Below are positions 1 to 9,521 of a DNA stretch of 64,000 nucleotides, piece after piece. The stretch's first letter is position 1; every line of letters begins with the position of its first letter. The stretch is from an uncultured Ruminococcus sp. Its GTDB lineage: Bacteria > Bacillota > Clostridia > Oscillospirales > Acutalibacteraceae. Position numbers and translations under genes: made by a program. Below the pieces are notes generated by a model, which worked only from the letters and a program-made list of their open reading frames with translations, did no database searches and was not told the origin of the DNA. The DNA is taken from the NCBI GenBank assembly GCA_902786345.1, contig CADACB010000020.1, positions 1 to 64,000 of the forward strand, given 5' to 3'.

Positions 1-129
1 CCTTTGTTATTGTTTTTTGTCGCAAATTAACTGTAACACAGATTCTTCCTATTTGCTATTATTTTTTTATAGCTGTAACATATCAATTGTAAACCTACAA
101 CTCCATAATAGTTTAAGATACTTATCAGG

Positions 130-158
130 TTGATTTGTGGAAAAAAGTGTGGTATAAT
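130..158 (+). promoter_or_regulatory. Sigma-A-type promoter of secA
   Basis: A TTGATT box at 130-135 and a TATAAT box at 153-158 are separated by 17 bases. The predicted transcript starts near 165, so the in-frame ATG at 161 could not be used; this supports the start at 200. Confidence 0.8.
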
Positions 159-199
159 AAATGAAAATTCTTTCAAAAAGAAATAAGGGGTGTATACCG

Positions 200-3100
200 A
201 TGGGTTTTAAAACGTGGTTTAACGGAAGAAACAGCCGTAAAGAGCTGAAAAAAATACAGCCTTTGGTAAATAAGGTTCTGGAACTTGAGGAAAAATATAA
301 GGATTTTTCAGATGCGGAGCTTCGTGCTGAAACAGACCGCTTTAAAGCTATGTTCAATGAAGAAGACATTGATAAAAACCGTAAGGATGAAATACTTGAT
401 GAAATATTGCCTGAAGCTTTCGCCGTGTGTCGTGAGGCTTCGTGGCGTGTACTTGGAATGAAGCACTTCCCGGTGCAGATTATTGGCGGTATCATTCTTC
501 ACAGAGGTCGTATAAGTGAAATGAAAACAGGTGAAGGTAAAACTTTGGTTGCAACTCTTCCCGCATATCTTAACGCCCTTGCAGGTGATGGTGTTCATGT
601 TGTAACCGTCAATGAATACCTTGCAAAGCGTGATGCTGAATGGATGGGTAAAATTTACCGTTTTCTCGGTCTAACGGTCGGCATACTCCAGCACGACTGC
701 ACCAACGATGAGCGTAAAGTAGCTTATAACGCCGACATTACCTATGCTACAAATAACGAGCTTGGTTTTGACTACCTTCGTGACAATATGGTTGTATATA
801 AGGAGAATAAGGTTCAGAGAGGCCATGCATTTGCAATTGTCGATGAGGTTGACTCCATCCTCATAGATGAAGCAAGAACTCCGCTTATAATCTCAGGTCA
901 GGGTGATAAGTCAACAGATCTTTATGTAAAAGCAGATGAGCTTGCAAAAACTCTTAAATGCAAGAGAATTACAGAAACCGATACTAAAGTAGATAACGAT
1001 GAAGAATATATCGAAGAAGGTATAGACTACATAGTTGACGAAAAGGCAAAAACAGCTACACTTACTCCTGCCGGTGTAAAGAAGACAGAAGCTTATTTTA
1101 ATGTAGAAAATCTTTCCGATCCTGAAAATATGACGATCTCACATCACATCAATCAGGCTATCAAGGCCCGCGGTGTTATGAGAAGGGATATTGAATATGT
1201 TGTAAACGAAAAAGGTGAAGTTATAATCGTTGACGAATTTACCGGACGTCTTATGTATGGCAGACGCTATAACGAAGGGCTTCATCAGGCTATTGAAGCA
1301 AAAGAAGGGGTAAGCGTTCAGCGCGAGAGCAAGACTCTTGCAACTATCACCTTCCAGAACTTCTTCCGTCTTTACAGAAAGCTTTCGGGTATGACAGGTA
1401 CTGCTATGACAGAGGAAACCGAATTTTCTGAAATCTACAGACTTGATGTTATTGAGATCCCGACAAACAAACCAATACAGAGAGTTGATCTTCCTGATGC
1501 TATATTCAAAACCGAAAAGGGTAAGTTTATGGCTCTTATAAACGATATACAGGAAGCTAATCAGAACGGTCAGCCTGTACTTGTCGGTACGGTTTCAATC
1601 GATAAATCAGAAGAACTCAGCGCACTGCTCAAAAAGAAGGGCATAAAGCATAATGTCTTGAACGCTAAGCTTCACGCAAAGGAAGCAGAAATCGTTGCAC
1701 AGGCAGGTAAGCTTGGTGCGGTTACTATTGCTACAAATATGGCAGGTCGTGGTACCGATATTAAGCTTGGCGGTAATGATGAGTTCCTTGCAAAGGCAGA
1801 GATGAGAAGAAGAGATTTCTCTGAGGAGCTTATCGAAGAAGCAACAGGCTATGCCGAAACAACAGATGAGGAAATTATAAATGCAAGAGCAGTATATAAA
1901 GAGCTGCTTGAAAAATACAGAGAGGAAACAGAAGCAGAAGCTGAAAAGGTAAGAGAAGCAGGCGGTCTGTTCATTATGGGCACAGAACGTCACGAGTCCA
2001 GACGTATTGATAACCAGCTCAGAGGTCGTGCAGGACGTCAGGGCGATCCGGGTGCAAGCCGTTTTTACCTTTCAGCAGAGGATAATCTTCTCAGACTTTT
2101 TGCCGGTGACAGAATAGCATCCATCATGGACAGAATGCCCGGCGAAGAGGACACGGCCCTTGAAAGCAAACTGCTTTCTAATACAATAGCAAGCGCACAG
2201 GCTAGAGTTGAAGCACGTAACTTTAACATCCGTAAGAGTGTGCTTGATTTTGACGATGTTATGAACCGTCAGAGAGAAATCATATATACACAGCGTGATC
2301 AGGTGCTTGACGGAGAAAATCTCCGTGAAACCATTCTTAAAATGATTCCCGATACAATTTCTGCAAAGGTTGCCGAATACTTGCCCTTTGACGAGAAGGA
2401 TGACTGGAATCTTGCAGGACTTAAAGAATCACTCAGAGGCTGGCTTATCCCTGAAGACGATGAGGAAACCCTTGTTTATGATCAGGACGAGCTTGATTCA
2501 CTTGAAAAGGACTATCTTGTTGATATGCTCACCGAAATGGCGACCAAGGAATATGAAGAAAACGAAAAGCTTATTCCCGAGGATACAATGCGTGAGCTTG
2601 AGAGAGTATATCTTCTCAGGAATGTTGACAACTACTGGATGGAGCATATTGATGCAATGGAGGAACTTAAAAGAGGTATTCGCCTGCGCTCCTACGGTCA
2701 GCACGATCCTGTTGTTGAATACAGAATTGAAGGCTTTGATATGTTCGACGATATGATAAAGTGCATACGCGAGGACACTATTAAAATGCTTATGGTTATC
2801 CCGAAGCGTGTTGCAGAACGTCTTCAGCAACAGGATGAAATGCGTCAGCTTGCAGTTAAGCGTGCCGCGAGCGGAAGAGCAAGAGCAGCCGCTATTGCCG
2901 CTCTTAACGCACAAAAGGCTGCACAGGAAGCTGAAAGTGATCTACAGGCAGCTCCTGTTGTAAGTGTTGACAATAAGACTGAACAGACAACAGATCAGAC
3001 ACCTGTAAATGAAACTAAAAGCACCGAGAAAGAAAATTCTCCGGAAGAAGACAAAACTGAGGACAATAAGTATTCCGAAGATGATATCGAAAAGGCTGCG

Positions 3101-3268
3101 GGAAAGTTTATGAAGCGTGAGCAGGTTGCAATGCCAACATCACTGAATCTTGAAGGTGACGCTGCTCCGGTAAACCGTACAGTCAAGAAAGTCAAGGTCG
3201 GCAGAAATGATCCTTGTCCCTGCGGCAGCGGCAAGAAATACAAAAAGTGCTGCGGCAGAAACGAATAA
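200..3268 (+). CDS. secA: Preprotein translocase ATPase SecA
   Basis: SecA is the motor ATPase that drives unfolded preproteins through the SecYEG channel at the cytoplasmic membrane. The protein is 1022 residues. The Walker A motif GEGKT is at about residues 111-115, followed by [16 protein letters not shown], the conserved NMAGRGTDI segment of the second nucleotide-binding fold and the [11 protein letters not shown] motif. After an acidic, low-complexity linker the C-terminus ends in [13 protein letters not shown], the zinc motif that binds SecB or phospholipid in other SecAs. Residues around 530-620 hold the extended insertion seen in several Clostridia. I chose ATG 200 because AAGGGGTG lies just upstream; an earlier in-frame ATG at 161 lies within the promoter region. 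The gene is monocistronic, with its own promoter and a strong terminator. Confidence 0.98.
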   Translation: MGFKTWFNGRNSRKELKKIQPLVNKVLELEEKYKDFSDAELRAETDRFKAMFNEEDIDKNRKDEILDEILPEAFAVCREASWRVLGMKHFPVQIIGGIILHRGRISEMKTGEGKTLVATLPAYLNALAGDGVHVVTVNEYLAKRDAEWMGKIYRFLGLTVGILQHDCTNDERKVAYNADITYATNNELGFDYLRDNMVVYKENKVQRGHAFAIVDEVDSILIDEARTPLIISGQGDKSTDLYVKADELAKTLKCKRITETDTKVDNDEEYIEEGIDYIVDEKAKTATLTPAGVKKTEAYFNVENLSDPENMTISHHINQAIKARGVMRRDIEYVVNEKGEVIIVDEFTGRLMYGRRYNEGLHQAIEAKEGVSVQRESKTLATITFQNFFRLYRKLSGMTGTAMTEETEFSEIYRLDVIEIPTNKPIQRVDLPDAIFKTEKGKFMALINDIQEANQNGQPVLVGTVSIDKSEELSALLKKKGIKHNVLNAKLHAKEAEIVAQAGKLGAVTIATNMAGRGTDIKLGGNDEFLAKAEMRRRDFSEELIEEATGYAETTDEEIINARAVYKELLEKYREETEAEAEKVREAGGLFIMGTERHESRRIDNQLRGRAGRQGDPGASRFYLSAEDNLLRLFAGDRIASIMDRMPGEEDTALESKLLSNTIASAQARVEARNFNIRKSVLDFDDVMNRQREIIYTQRDQVLDGENLRETILKMIPDTISAKVAEYLPFDEKDDWNLAGLKESLRGWLIPEDDEETLVYDQDELDSLEKDYLVDMLTEMATKEYEENEKLIPEDTMRELERVYLLRNVDNYWMEHIDAMEELKRGIRLRSYGQHDPVVEYRIEGFDMFDDMIKCIREDTIKMLMVIPKRVAERLQQQDEMRQLAVKRAASGRARAAAIAALNAQKAAQEAESDLQAAPVVSVDNKTEQTTDQTPVNETKSTEKENSPEEDKTEDNKYSEDDIEKAAGKFMKREQVAMPTSLNLEGDAAPVNRTVKKVKVGRNDPCPCGSGKKYKKCCGRNE

Positions 3269-3281
3269 AAACTAAAATTAT

Positions 3282-3320
3282 TTTCCCCACTGAATTTTAA
3301 ATTTCAGTGGGGAAATTTTT
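3282..3320 (+). terminator. Rho-independent terminator of secA
   Basis: Inverted repeat TTTCCCCACTGAA / TTTCAGTGGGGAAA followed by a run of T. Confidence 0.9.
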
Positions 3321-3337
3321 TATGTGTCTGTAATGCT

Positions 3338-3470
3338 TTAATTATCAGTTGTAAATTCTTTGCCCGTAATAAGGTAGTGTATTGAACCCCCGAAATAATC
3401 AGAAAATTTTACGAACATCTCAAGATTAAGACATCTTTGTCCGTTTTCATAATATTCCGCTGATATTCAG
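3338..3470 (-). pseudogene. Remnant of an XRE-type helix-turn-helix regulator
   Basis: The minus strand reads EYYENGQRCLNLEMF, then KFSDYFGGSIHYLITGKE and a stop at 3338-3340. This pattern (ENG-R-LE-L---A/SDYF---DYL-G) is the end of a Cro/C1-type DNA-binding domain. An in-frame TGA cuts it off upstream and no start codon or ribosome site is left. It is a decayed fragment; the rest of 3322-3640 shows no other coding signal. Confidence 0.5.
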
Positions 3471-3652
3471 ATTCATTGCTGACTTAAGATGACTGTAGCC
3501 CTTTTACTTGCAGATACTATAAAGTCCATCAATTTTTTTAATTTTTCTTTATTATCATTATCCAAAAAAAGTTGACTTAATAAGATTATTATGTTACTCT
3601 TTATATAGTATTTGTTGAATAATATCATTTGGTTATAGAATAGGTGATTTTT

Positions 3653-5326
3653 ATGCGTAAATACAAACTTTTAAGAAATTTTTTTACTATAGTACTGTCT
3701 GCATTAATGCTAACAGGTATATATTTTACACTGTATGGAACAGATATTGGTATAAACATTGACGTTTCAGCAACAGAAGAGTTTATTTCAGGTGATTTTA
3801 AGTATTCTGTGTCTAACAATGAAGTAACCATAACAGGTTATATAGGAAGCAAAAGTGTAATTATTATACCTGAAACCATAGACGAAAAAAAAGTAACGTG
3901 TATAGGCAAATATGCATTTAAAGATAAAGAAGATATTGAAATGGTTGTTCTTCCGCAAAACATGCGTCGTATAGAAAATTACGCATTTTATAACTGCTAC
4001 TTATTTCATTGTGTATATGCGCGACGTATGTTAGATTTGGATTACAATTCATTCGGAAGCTTGGTTGATCTTTACATGCCAGATGATTGGTATGATAATG
4101 ATGATAAAACTGGATATTTGGAAACTTTAAACCACTTAAAAAAATTATATAATTTAAACATTGAAACTTTTACACCAAATTTATGTAATAATTCCTATCT
4201 TAAAAATAACATTGTCTTTAGCGGAAATGATATTACAGTTAACGAAAAAATGATGATGTATAAGGGGAGTTTTCCTTTATGGAATGATACCTTTTGTTCT
4301 GACTATGAGTATGCTGTATATTATCAGAAAACAAACGACAATTCGTGGACTTGTGCAAAAAATTATAATACCGACAAAACAACAGTATTTCGTATTTATG
4401 AACCGGGTGATTACACTGTAAGAGTTAAAGTAAAGGATAAATATGGAAAAATCCTTGATGCAGATAAAGATATGGAACTCACCGTTACAGATAATGTCAT
4501 AAATACTTCCTCACTTGACATTCAAAAAATAACTATCGGTTCAAATGTTACCGTTAACTGCTCCTGCAATGACTATGTTGGTAATTATACATATGCTGTA
4601 TACTACAAACAGAAATCACAAAAGTACTGGACCTGTGCACAGAAGTACGATAAAAATCCAAAAGTTACATTTACACCAAAAGCTGCTGTAAGTTATACTG
4701 TCAGAGTCAAGATGAAGGATGAACAGGAGAACATCAAAAACAAAGATATGAACCTTATTGTAGTTAAAAAGCCGAAGAATATCTCTGAAATATCAACTTA
4801 TAATATTACAAAAGGAAACAGTGTAACAGTAAAATGTGCCGGAAAAATGGGTACAGCCCCATATACCTATGCTATATTCTATAAGCAAACAAAACAATCA
4901 AATTGGACTTGCGCCCAGAGCTACAACAAAAATAACATCGTAAAAATATCGCCCAAAGCAGCAACGAAATATCAGATAAGGGTAAAACTTAAGGATGTAT
5001 GTGGTAATATATCCAATAAAGATTTTTTTATTACGGTAAATCCCAAACCCGTCAATAATTCAACTATATCAACTGAGAAAATAAATTTAGGTGAAAAAAT
5101 AACCATAAACTGTGCAGGAGAAAACGGCACATTACCATATAAATATGCAGTATATTACAGAAAGTCAGGGTGCAATGACTACATACCTTTACAAAAATAC
5201 AGTCAAAATAATATAGTATCGTTTCAACCAACTGAAGCAGTAACATATGAAATACGCGTTAAACTTAGAGATGCAAACTGCAATATAGTAAATAAAGATT
5301 TTAAATTTACAGTAACTAATCAATAA
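3653..5326 (+). CDS. Secreted BspA-like protein with four Ig-like repeats
   Basis: This is a probable exported surface or secreted protein of 557 residues. A basic N-terminus and a hydrophobic stretch (about residues 8-27) form a signal sequence or membrane anchor. Next comes a short BspA-type leucine-rich segment (IPETIDEKKVTCIGKYAFKD, then LPQNMRRIENYAF). From about residue 190 four repeats of roughly 85-95 residues follow, each with a YAVYY-K---W-CAQ-Y core and ending VRVK-KD--GNI-NKD, which resemble small beta-sandwich domains. I see no LPXTG motif, so attachment is unclear. ATG 3653 is preceded by AGGTG; a GTG at 3644 overlaps that site. No neighbour gives functional context. The coding DNA is AT-rich compared with secA. 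Confidence 0.8.
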   Translation: MRKYKLLRNFFTIVLSALMLTGIYFTLYGTDIGINIDVSATEEFISGDFKYSVSNNEVTITGYIGSKSVIIIPETIDEKKVTCIGKYAFKDKEDIEMVVLPQNMRRIENYAFYNCYLFHCVYARRMLDLDYNSFGSLVDLYMPDDWYDNDDKTGYLETLNHLKKLYNLNIETFTPNLCNNSYLKNNIVFSGNDITVNEKMMMYKGSFPLWNDTFCSDYEYAVYYQKTNDNSWTCAKNYNTDKTTVFRIYEPGDYTVRVKVKDKYGKILDADKDMELTVTDNVINTSSLDIQKITIGSNVTVNCSCNDYVGNYTYAVYYKQKSQKYWTCAQKYDKNPKVTFTPKAAVSYTVRVKMKDEQENIKNKDMNLIVVKKPKNISEISTYNITKGNSVTVKCAGKMGTAPYTYAIFYKQTKQSNWTCAQSYNKNNIVKISPKAATKYQIRVKLKDVCGNISNKDFFITVNPKPVNNSTISTEKINLGEKITINCAGENGTLPYKYAVYYRKSGCNDYIPLQKYSQNNIVSFQPTEAVTYEIRVKLRDANCNIVNKDFKFTVTNQ

Positions 5327-5364
5327 ACCAAAAACACTGACAGAATCTAATTTTTAACGAAACA

Positions 5365-5423
5365 AATCCCCTTAATGCAATGTCGGAATTTTATCCCAAA
5401 CATATGCAATAAGGGGAAATTTT
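5365..5423 (+). terminator. Terminator after the BspA-like gene
   Basis: AAATCCCCTTAATGCA pairs with TGCAATAAGGGGAAATTTT across a loop of about 25 bases. The right arm runs into T-rich sequence. Confidence 0.7.
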
Positions 5424-5821
5424 GTTGCATTCTTATTAAGCTTATCTGTAAATTTAATACAGCCTCAAACTAAAACAATTGTATCACAAAGAATTTCTTT
5501 TCAAAGTTAATTGTAAGACGTATGTGGAAATGAATCCCGCAGACACTGAACCGTATTATCATAAAGGTCATAGTGAGCATAAACAACTACAAACGCCAAT
5601 TTTGGGTGCGGCTCGCCACCACACGAAATTGATAAATCACTCCACCTCTTTTTCTTGACGATGAATATATTATAAGCTAAAATATAATAGAAGATAAGTA
5701 CACATTCATAGAATTCATTTTTTAAAATCTGACAACTAAAAATCTGAAAACTCATTCGTTTGAAAATTGTTTGCCAAGTTTATAGTCATTAGTTTAAAAT
5801 TTAGCGATTTTATCAAAATGG
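5424..5821. other. Intergenic stretch without a convincing gene
   Basis: About 400 AT-rich bases. An 82-codon minus-strand frame spans 5507-5755 but has no ribosome site and no recognisable domain. I see nothing else that can be supported. Confidence 0.4.
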
Positions 5822-5865
5822 TATGGGAAATAATCCTTTTTGCACCAAAAAAGGGGTTTCCCATA
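5822..5865 (+). promoter_or_regulatory. Long palindrome in the leader of the sugar-phosphate kinase
   Basis: TATGGGAAA at 5822-5830 pairs with TTTCCCATA at 5857-5865, with a further CCTTTTT/AAAAAGG pairing inside. It lies 44 bases before the kinase start. It could be an operator for a sugar-responsive repressor, or an RNA hairpin acting on transcription or stability. Confidence 0.6.
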
Positions 5866-5909
5866 TAACTATTAATTTTCGTGTTAAAACGTAACAGGGA
5901 GTTGATATT

Positions 5910-6812
5910 ATGATCTATACACTCACACTGAATCCGTCTATCGACTATGTTCTTCATCTTGATAAATTCATAAACGGTGTTACGAATCGTACAACAAGCG
6001 AGGAATATTATATAGGCGGAAAAGGAATAAACGTGTCCTATATTCTCGCCCAGCTTGATGTTAAAAGCACGGCTCTCGGTTTTACGGCAGGCTTCACCGG
6101 AGAAGAGATAGAAAATGGATTGCGTAAGCTTGGCATATGTTCAGATTTTATCCGATTAAAAAATGGTATCTCCCGTATCAATATCAAACTTAAAGCGGAA
6201 CAAGAAAGCGAAATCAACTGTCAGGGACCGCCTGTTTCGGAAGAAGAATTTGAACAGCTCTTGATGAAAACAGATAAAATCTCTGACGGAGATACCATTG
6301 TCCTTTCGGGAAGTATTCCAAAAAATATATCTGACGATGCTTATGAAAAGATCCTTCAACGGCTTAAATATAAAAAGGTGCGTATTGTAGTGGATGCAGA
6401 AAAAAGTCTTCTGATCAACTGTCTTCCCTATCATCCGTTTCTGATAAAACCCAATCGTCAGGAATTGTCAGAGCTGTTTCAAAGGAATATTACAAGTAAA
6501 CAAGAAACCGAGCATTGTGCCAGGAAGCTTATAAATCAGGGGGCAAGAAACGTTATTGTATCACTCGGTGAAGATGGTGCGATACTTTTTACAGAGGGCG
6601 GAAAAACCTTTCATTCAGGTGTTGTCAAGGAAAAAGTGATCAATACAGTGGGTGCAGGAGATTCTATGGTAGCAGGTTTTATTGCAGGTTATGATCAGCA
6701 TAAGGATTACGGTTATGCTCTCAAATTAGGAACAGCCTGCGGTAACGCAACAGCCTTTTCAAATGGTATGGCAGTAAAAGAAAAAATACTTGACATTCTT
6801 AGCAGGTTATAA
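5910..6812 (+). CDS. fruK: 1-phosphofructokinase / tagatose-6-phosphate kinase (PfkB family)
   Basis: PfkB-family sugar-phosphate kinase of 300 residues, the usual length. It starts with the typical MIYTLTLNPSIDY of 1-phosphofructokinases, has the glycine-rich YYIGGKGINVSYILAQL near residue 35, and the catalytic C-terminal NTVGAGDSMVAGFIAGY where Asp is the general base. The family phosphorylates fructose-1-phosphate (or tagatose-6-phosphate) with ATP in the cytoplasm. A PTS enzyme I gene follows 62 bases later on the same strand, which fits a role in PTS sugar use, but no fructose permease (FruA) or FruR-type regulator is next to it. The exact substrate is therefore inferred. A long palindrome precedes the gene. 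Confidence 0.88.
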   Translation: MIYTLTLNPSIDYVLHLDKFINGVTNRTTSEEYYIGGKGINVSYILAQLDVKSTALGFTAGFTGEEIENGLRKLGICSDFIRLKNGISRINIKLKAEQESEINCQGPPVSEEEFEQLLMKTDKISDGDTIVLSGSIPKNISDDAYEKILQRLKYKKVRIVVDAEKSLLINCLPYHPFLIKPNRQELSELFQRNITSKQETEHCARKLINQGARNVIVSLGEDGAILFTEGGKTFHSGVVKEKVINTVGAGDSMVAGFIAGYDQHKDYGYALKLGTACGNATAFSNGMAVKEKILDILSRL

Positions 6813-6874
6813 CACAATTCAAATTTTCTATATATGTTGTTCAGAACAAATATAAGCAAAATGAGGTGACAAAT

Positions 6875-8575
6875 ATGCTTAAAGGAAAAGGAGTATCAAG
6901 AGGCATCGGCATAGGCAGCATCCTGCTGATAGACCAGCCTTTGCTTGAGTATACAAAAAAACAAGTAACGGATACAAAAGCAGAGATCAAACGATTACAC
7001 GATGCACTTAACATTTTCTGCGAAGAAACCGAAAATCAGGCAAATGCGTTAAAGCAGACATCCGGAGAAAAAGAAGTCGGCATACTCAAAGGTCACATAG
7101 GTATTGCAAAAGATCCCATTCTTCTTGAAGAAGCGGATAAGCTTATTTCAAGCGGTGAGTGTGCAGAAGCCGCCTTTGAAAGTATATGTGATATGTTCAT
7201 TAATATATTTTCATCTGCCGATGATGAAATAACGCAGCAAAGAGCCACAGATGTAATTGACGTTAAATCCGGAGTTTTAAGAATACTCCTTGGCATAAAC
7301 GATATAAGACTTTCAGATGTTCCCCACGGTACAGTACTTTGTGCAAGAGAACTTACTCCATCTATGCTTTCAGGCATTAACAAACATAATATTTCTGCAA
7401 TAATCACTGAAACAGGCAGTACAACATCACACAGCGCAATTCTTGCAAGGGTAATGGAAATACCTGCCGTTATGAGTATACCTGATATTATAATCACAGC
7501 AAAAAACGGAGAAACGGCTGTTGTTGACGGCATCACCGGTGACGTAATTCTTTCACCAGACATTTCACAGCTTGAAAAATATAAGTTAAAATGCAGCAGA
7601 CTGATACAGGAACACAAAGAGCTTGAAAAATTTCGCGGTAACCCAACAACCTCAGCAGACGGAATCGAATATAAGCTTGTTTGTAATATAGGAAAAACTG
7701 AAGATGTAATAAAGGCAATGGAACACGACGGCGAAGGAGTAGGTTTATTTAGAACAGAATTTCTGTTTATGGATAAAAATTCCGCTCCCACAGAGGAAGA
7801 GCAGTTCAATGAATACAAGAAAGCCGCCCTTATGCTAAAAGGCAAGCCCCTCATAATACGCACTCTTGATATTGGCGGCGATAAAGCTATACCTTATCTC
7901 GGACTAAAAAAAGAGGAAAATCCATTTATGGGTCTCAGAGCCATAAGATATTGTTTAAAAAACCGTGAATTGTTCGCAACACAGCTCAGGGCGATCCTTC
8001 GTGCAAGTGCATTCGGAAACATAAGTATAATGTTTCCAATGATTACATGTGTTGAGGAATTACGCGAAGGGAAAAAACTGATCAACCACATTAAAGAACA
8101 GCTGAAAAAAAAAGAAACTGCATTTAACGAAAACATCAAGATCGGAATTATGACAGAAACTGCAGCGTCAGTTATCATAGCTGATCTTCTTGCACAGGAA
8201 GCTGATTTTTTCAGTATTGGAACTAACGACCTGACAGGCTATACAATGGCAGCCGACAGAGGAAACAGTGATGTTTCCTATCTTTATTCAGCCCTACAGC
8301 CAAGTGTATTAAGAATGATAAAAACGATCATCGAAGCAGGAAGAAACAGAAATATTCCGGTAGGTATGTGCGGTGAAGCAGCCGCTGATCCAATGATGAT
8401 ACCGCTGCTTATCTCATTTGGCTTAAATGAATTCAGTGTTTCAGCGCCGAATGTCCTCCGAGTAAGAAAATACATATCAGAATGGACAAAACAAAGTGCA
8501 GATGAAGTTGCTGCAAAAGCAATGTCATTTGCAACACAGCAGGAGATAAGCGATTACCTTAAAACAATTGTTTAA
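6875..8575 (+). CDS. ptsI: Phosphoenolpyruvate-protein phosphotransferase (PTS enzyme I)
   Basis: Enzyme I takes phosphate from phosphoenolpyruvate and passes it to HPr, the first step of PTS sugar import. The protein is 566 residues. The phosphorylated histidine lies in GSTTSHSAILARV. The C-terminal PEP-binding barrel shows GVGLFRTEFLFMD, IRTLDIGGDKAIPYL and FFSIGTNDLTGYTMAADRGN, and ends with the GMCGEAAADP and LNEFSV motifs. ATG 6875 has GAGGTGA six bases upstream; a GTG at 6866 falls inside that site. It follows the PfkB kinase and is probably co-transcribed with it. HPr is not encoded in this window. Confidence 0.96.
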   Translation: MLKGKGVSRGIGIGSILLIDQPLLEYTKKQVTDTKAEIKRLHDALNIFCEETENQANALKQTSGEKEVGILKGHIGIAKDPILLEEADKLISSGECAEAAFESICDMFINIFSSADDEITQQRATDVIDVKSGVLRILLGINDIRLSDVPHGTVLCARELTPSMLSGINKHNISAIITETGSTTSHSAILARVMEIPAVMSIPDIIITAKNGETAVVDGITGDVILSPDISQLEKYKLKCSRLIQEHKELEKFRGNPTTSADGIEYKLVCNIGKTEDVIKAMEHDGEGVGLFRTEFLFMDKNSAPTEEEQFNEYKKAALMLKGKPLIIRTLDIGGDKAIPYLGLKKEENPFMGLRAIRYCLKNRELFATQLRAILRASAFGNISIMFPMITCVEELREGKKLINHIKEQLKKKETAFNENIKIGIMTETAASVIIADLLAQEADFFSIGTNDLTGYTMAADRGNSDVSYLYSALQPSVLRMIKTIIEAGRNRNIPVGMCGEAAADPMMIPLLISFGLNEFSVSAPNVLRVRKYISEWTKQSADEVAAKAMSFATQQEISDYLKTIV

Positions 8576-8623
8576 ATTTTCTTAAAAATCAACTTATTAA
8601 AAAATACTATTTAATATCAAAAA

Positions 8624-8655
8624 AGCCGATGAGTAAAAATCTCACCGGCTCTTTG
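8624..8655 (+). terminator. Terminator of the fruK-ptsI operon
   Basis: AGCCGATGAG and CTCACCGGCT form a 10-base stem with one mismatch around a 7-base loop, followed by CTTTG and AT-rich sequence. Confidence 0.75.
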
Positions 8656-9005
8656 ATTTTATAATATCATCATTTTGAAAAACAGATATATCAAGGCTTT
8701 GTTCTGAAACCCACCAGGGAACTTCAACAGAATTTTATTTCGCATAACTTTCGACAGCCAATCAGCGTTCAACTTAGGTTTTGCTTCTTTTGTTGTCAGT
8801 TACTGCCCCTTGGATTCCTTGGCAAGAAAGCAGTCCCTGCACTAACTTTCTACTGTTTTATTGAATAATAGTATTTTAGATTATCCAATAAATATTCAGA
8901 TAACAATTACAGACACAGAAATAATATAAATTACACTGAATATAAGTTATATAAGTCCTTTCTGATGAATAAAATAGCCTTAAAGAGTATATCCGGACAG
9001 AATTC
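8656..9005. other. Intergenic stretch, nothing supported
   Basis: About 350 bases with stops in all frames. One minus-strand stretch near 8690-8740 reads like a short piece of protein (SVEVPWWVSEQSLDI) but is too short to identify. Confidence 0.3.
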
Positions 9006-9023
9006 GTGATTGGAGCGTTTGAT

Positions 9024-9428
9024 ATGAAGAAAGACAGTGTAAAAAAAACATTTGTTTCAGGAAAAGCACTTAAGGCAATTATTATAGGTTCGATTGTTGG
9101 ATCAGCAGTTTCTGTGTTTGCCATAATATTAGCGTCAACCATTATAGTAAAGCTTGGCATGGTACCGTATGAAGTAATAGTTCCCATCGTAATTGCCGCA
9201 ATAGTTATAGGTGCTTTCATCGGCGGCTATATAACGGCAAGAATAAATAAAACATCAGGAATGGCTATGGGGGCTGTTTGCGCTACTGTTATGTTCGTTT
9301 TATGCTTAGGGACTGGCACTGCGTCCGGAGGCGTCTTAGGGATAACAGTTCTGCTCAGACTGCTTCTTATGATAGTTTCAGGTGCTGTGGGAGGCATTCT
9401 TGGTGTTAATAAAAGACGAAGAAGATAA
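9024..9428 (+). CDS. Small integral membrane protein, TIGR04086 type
   Basis: A 134-residue protein with four hydrophobic segments, a basic N-terminus and a basic C-terminal tail (NKRRRR). The layout, the GGYITARINK segment after the second helix and the glycine-rich last helix match the TIGR04086 (DUF3792) membrane family of Clostridia and Bacilli, whose function is not known. ATG 9024 is preceded by GGAGCG; a GTG at 9006 would add six residues but has no ribosome site. The gene is alone, convergent with the glycogen operon. Confidence 0.7.
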   Translation: MKKDSVKKTFVSGKALKAIIIGSIVGSAVSVFAIILASTIIVKLGMVPYEVIVPIVIAAIVIGAFIGGYITARINKTSGMAMGAVCATVMFVLCLGTGTASGGVLGITVLLRLLLMIVSGAVGGILGVNKRRRR

Positions 9429-9450
9429 CTTTTTAAAGTGCAAATAAAAC

Positions 9451-9485
9451 AGGTACGGCAGATCCCTACGGAATACCGTACCTGA
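9451..9485. terminator. Bidirectional terminator between the membrane gene and glgA
   Basis: CAGGTACGG at 9451-9459 pairs exactly with CCGTACCTG ending at 9485. It lies between two convergent genes. Confidence 0.8.
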
Positions 9486-9521
9486 AAATTATTAGCTTAT
9501 ATCAGCTGTCGTATAAAAGGA

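Noticed and set aside
5507..5755. 82-codon minus-strand frame between the BspA-like gene and the kinase
   Set aside because: No ribosome site, no family likeness, and AT-rich noncoding surroundings.
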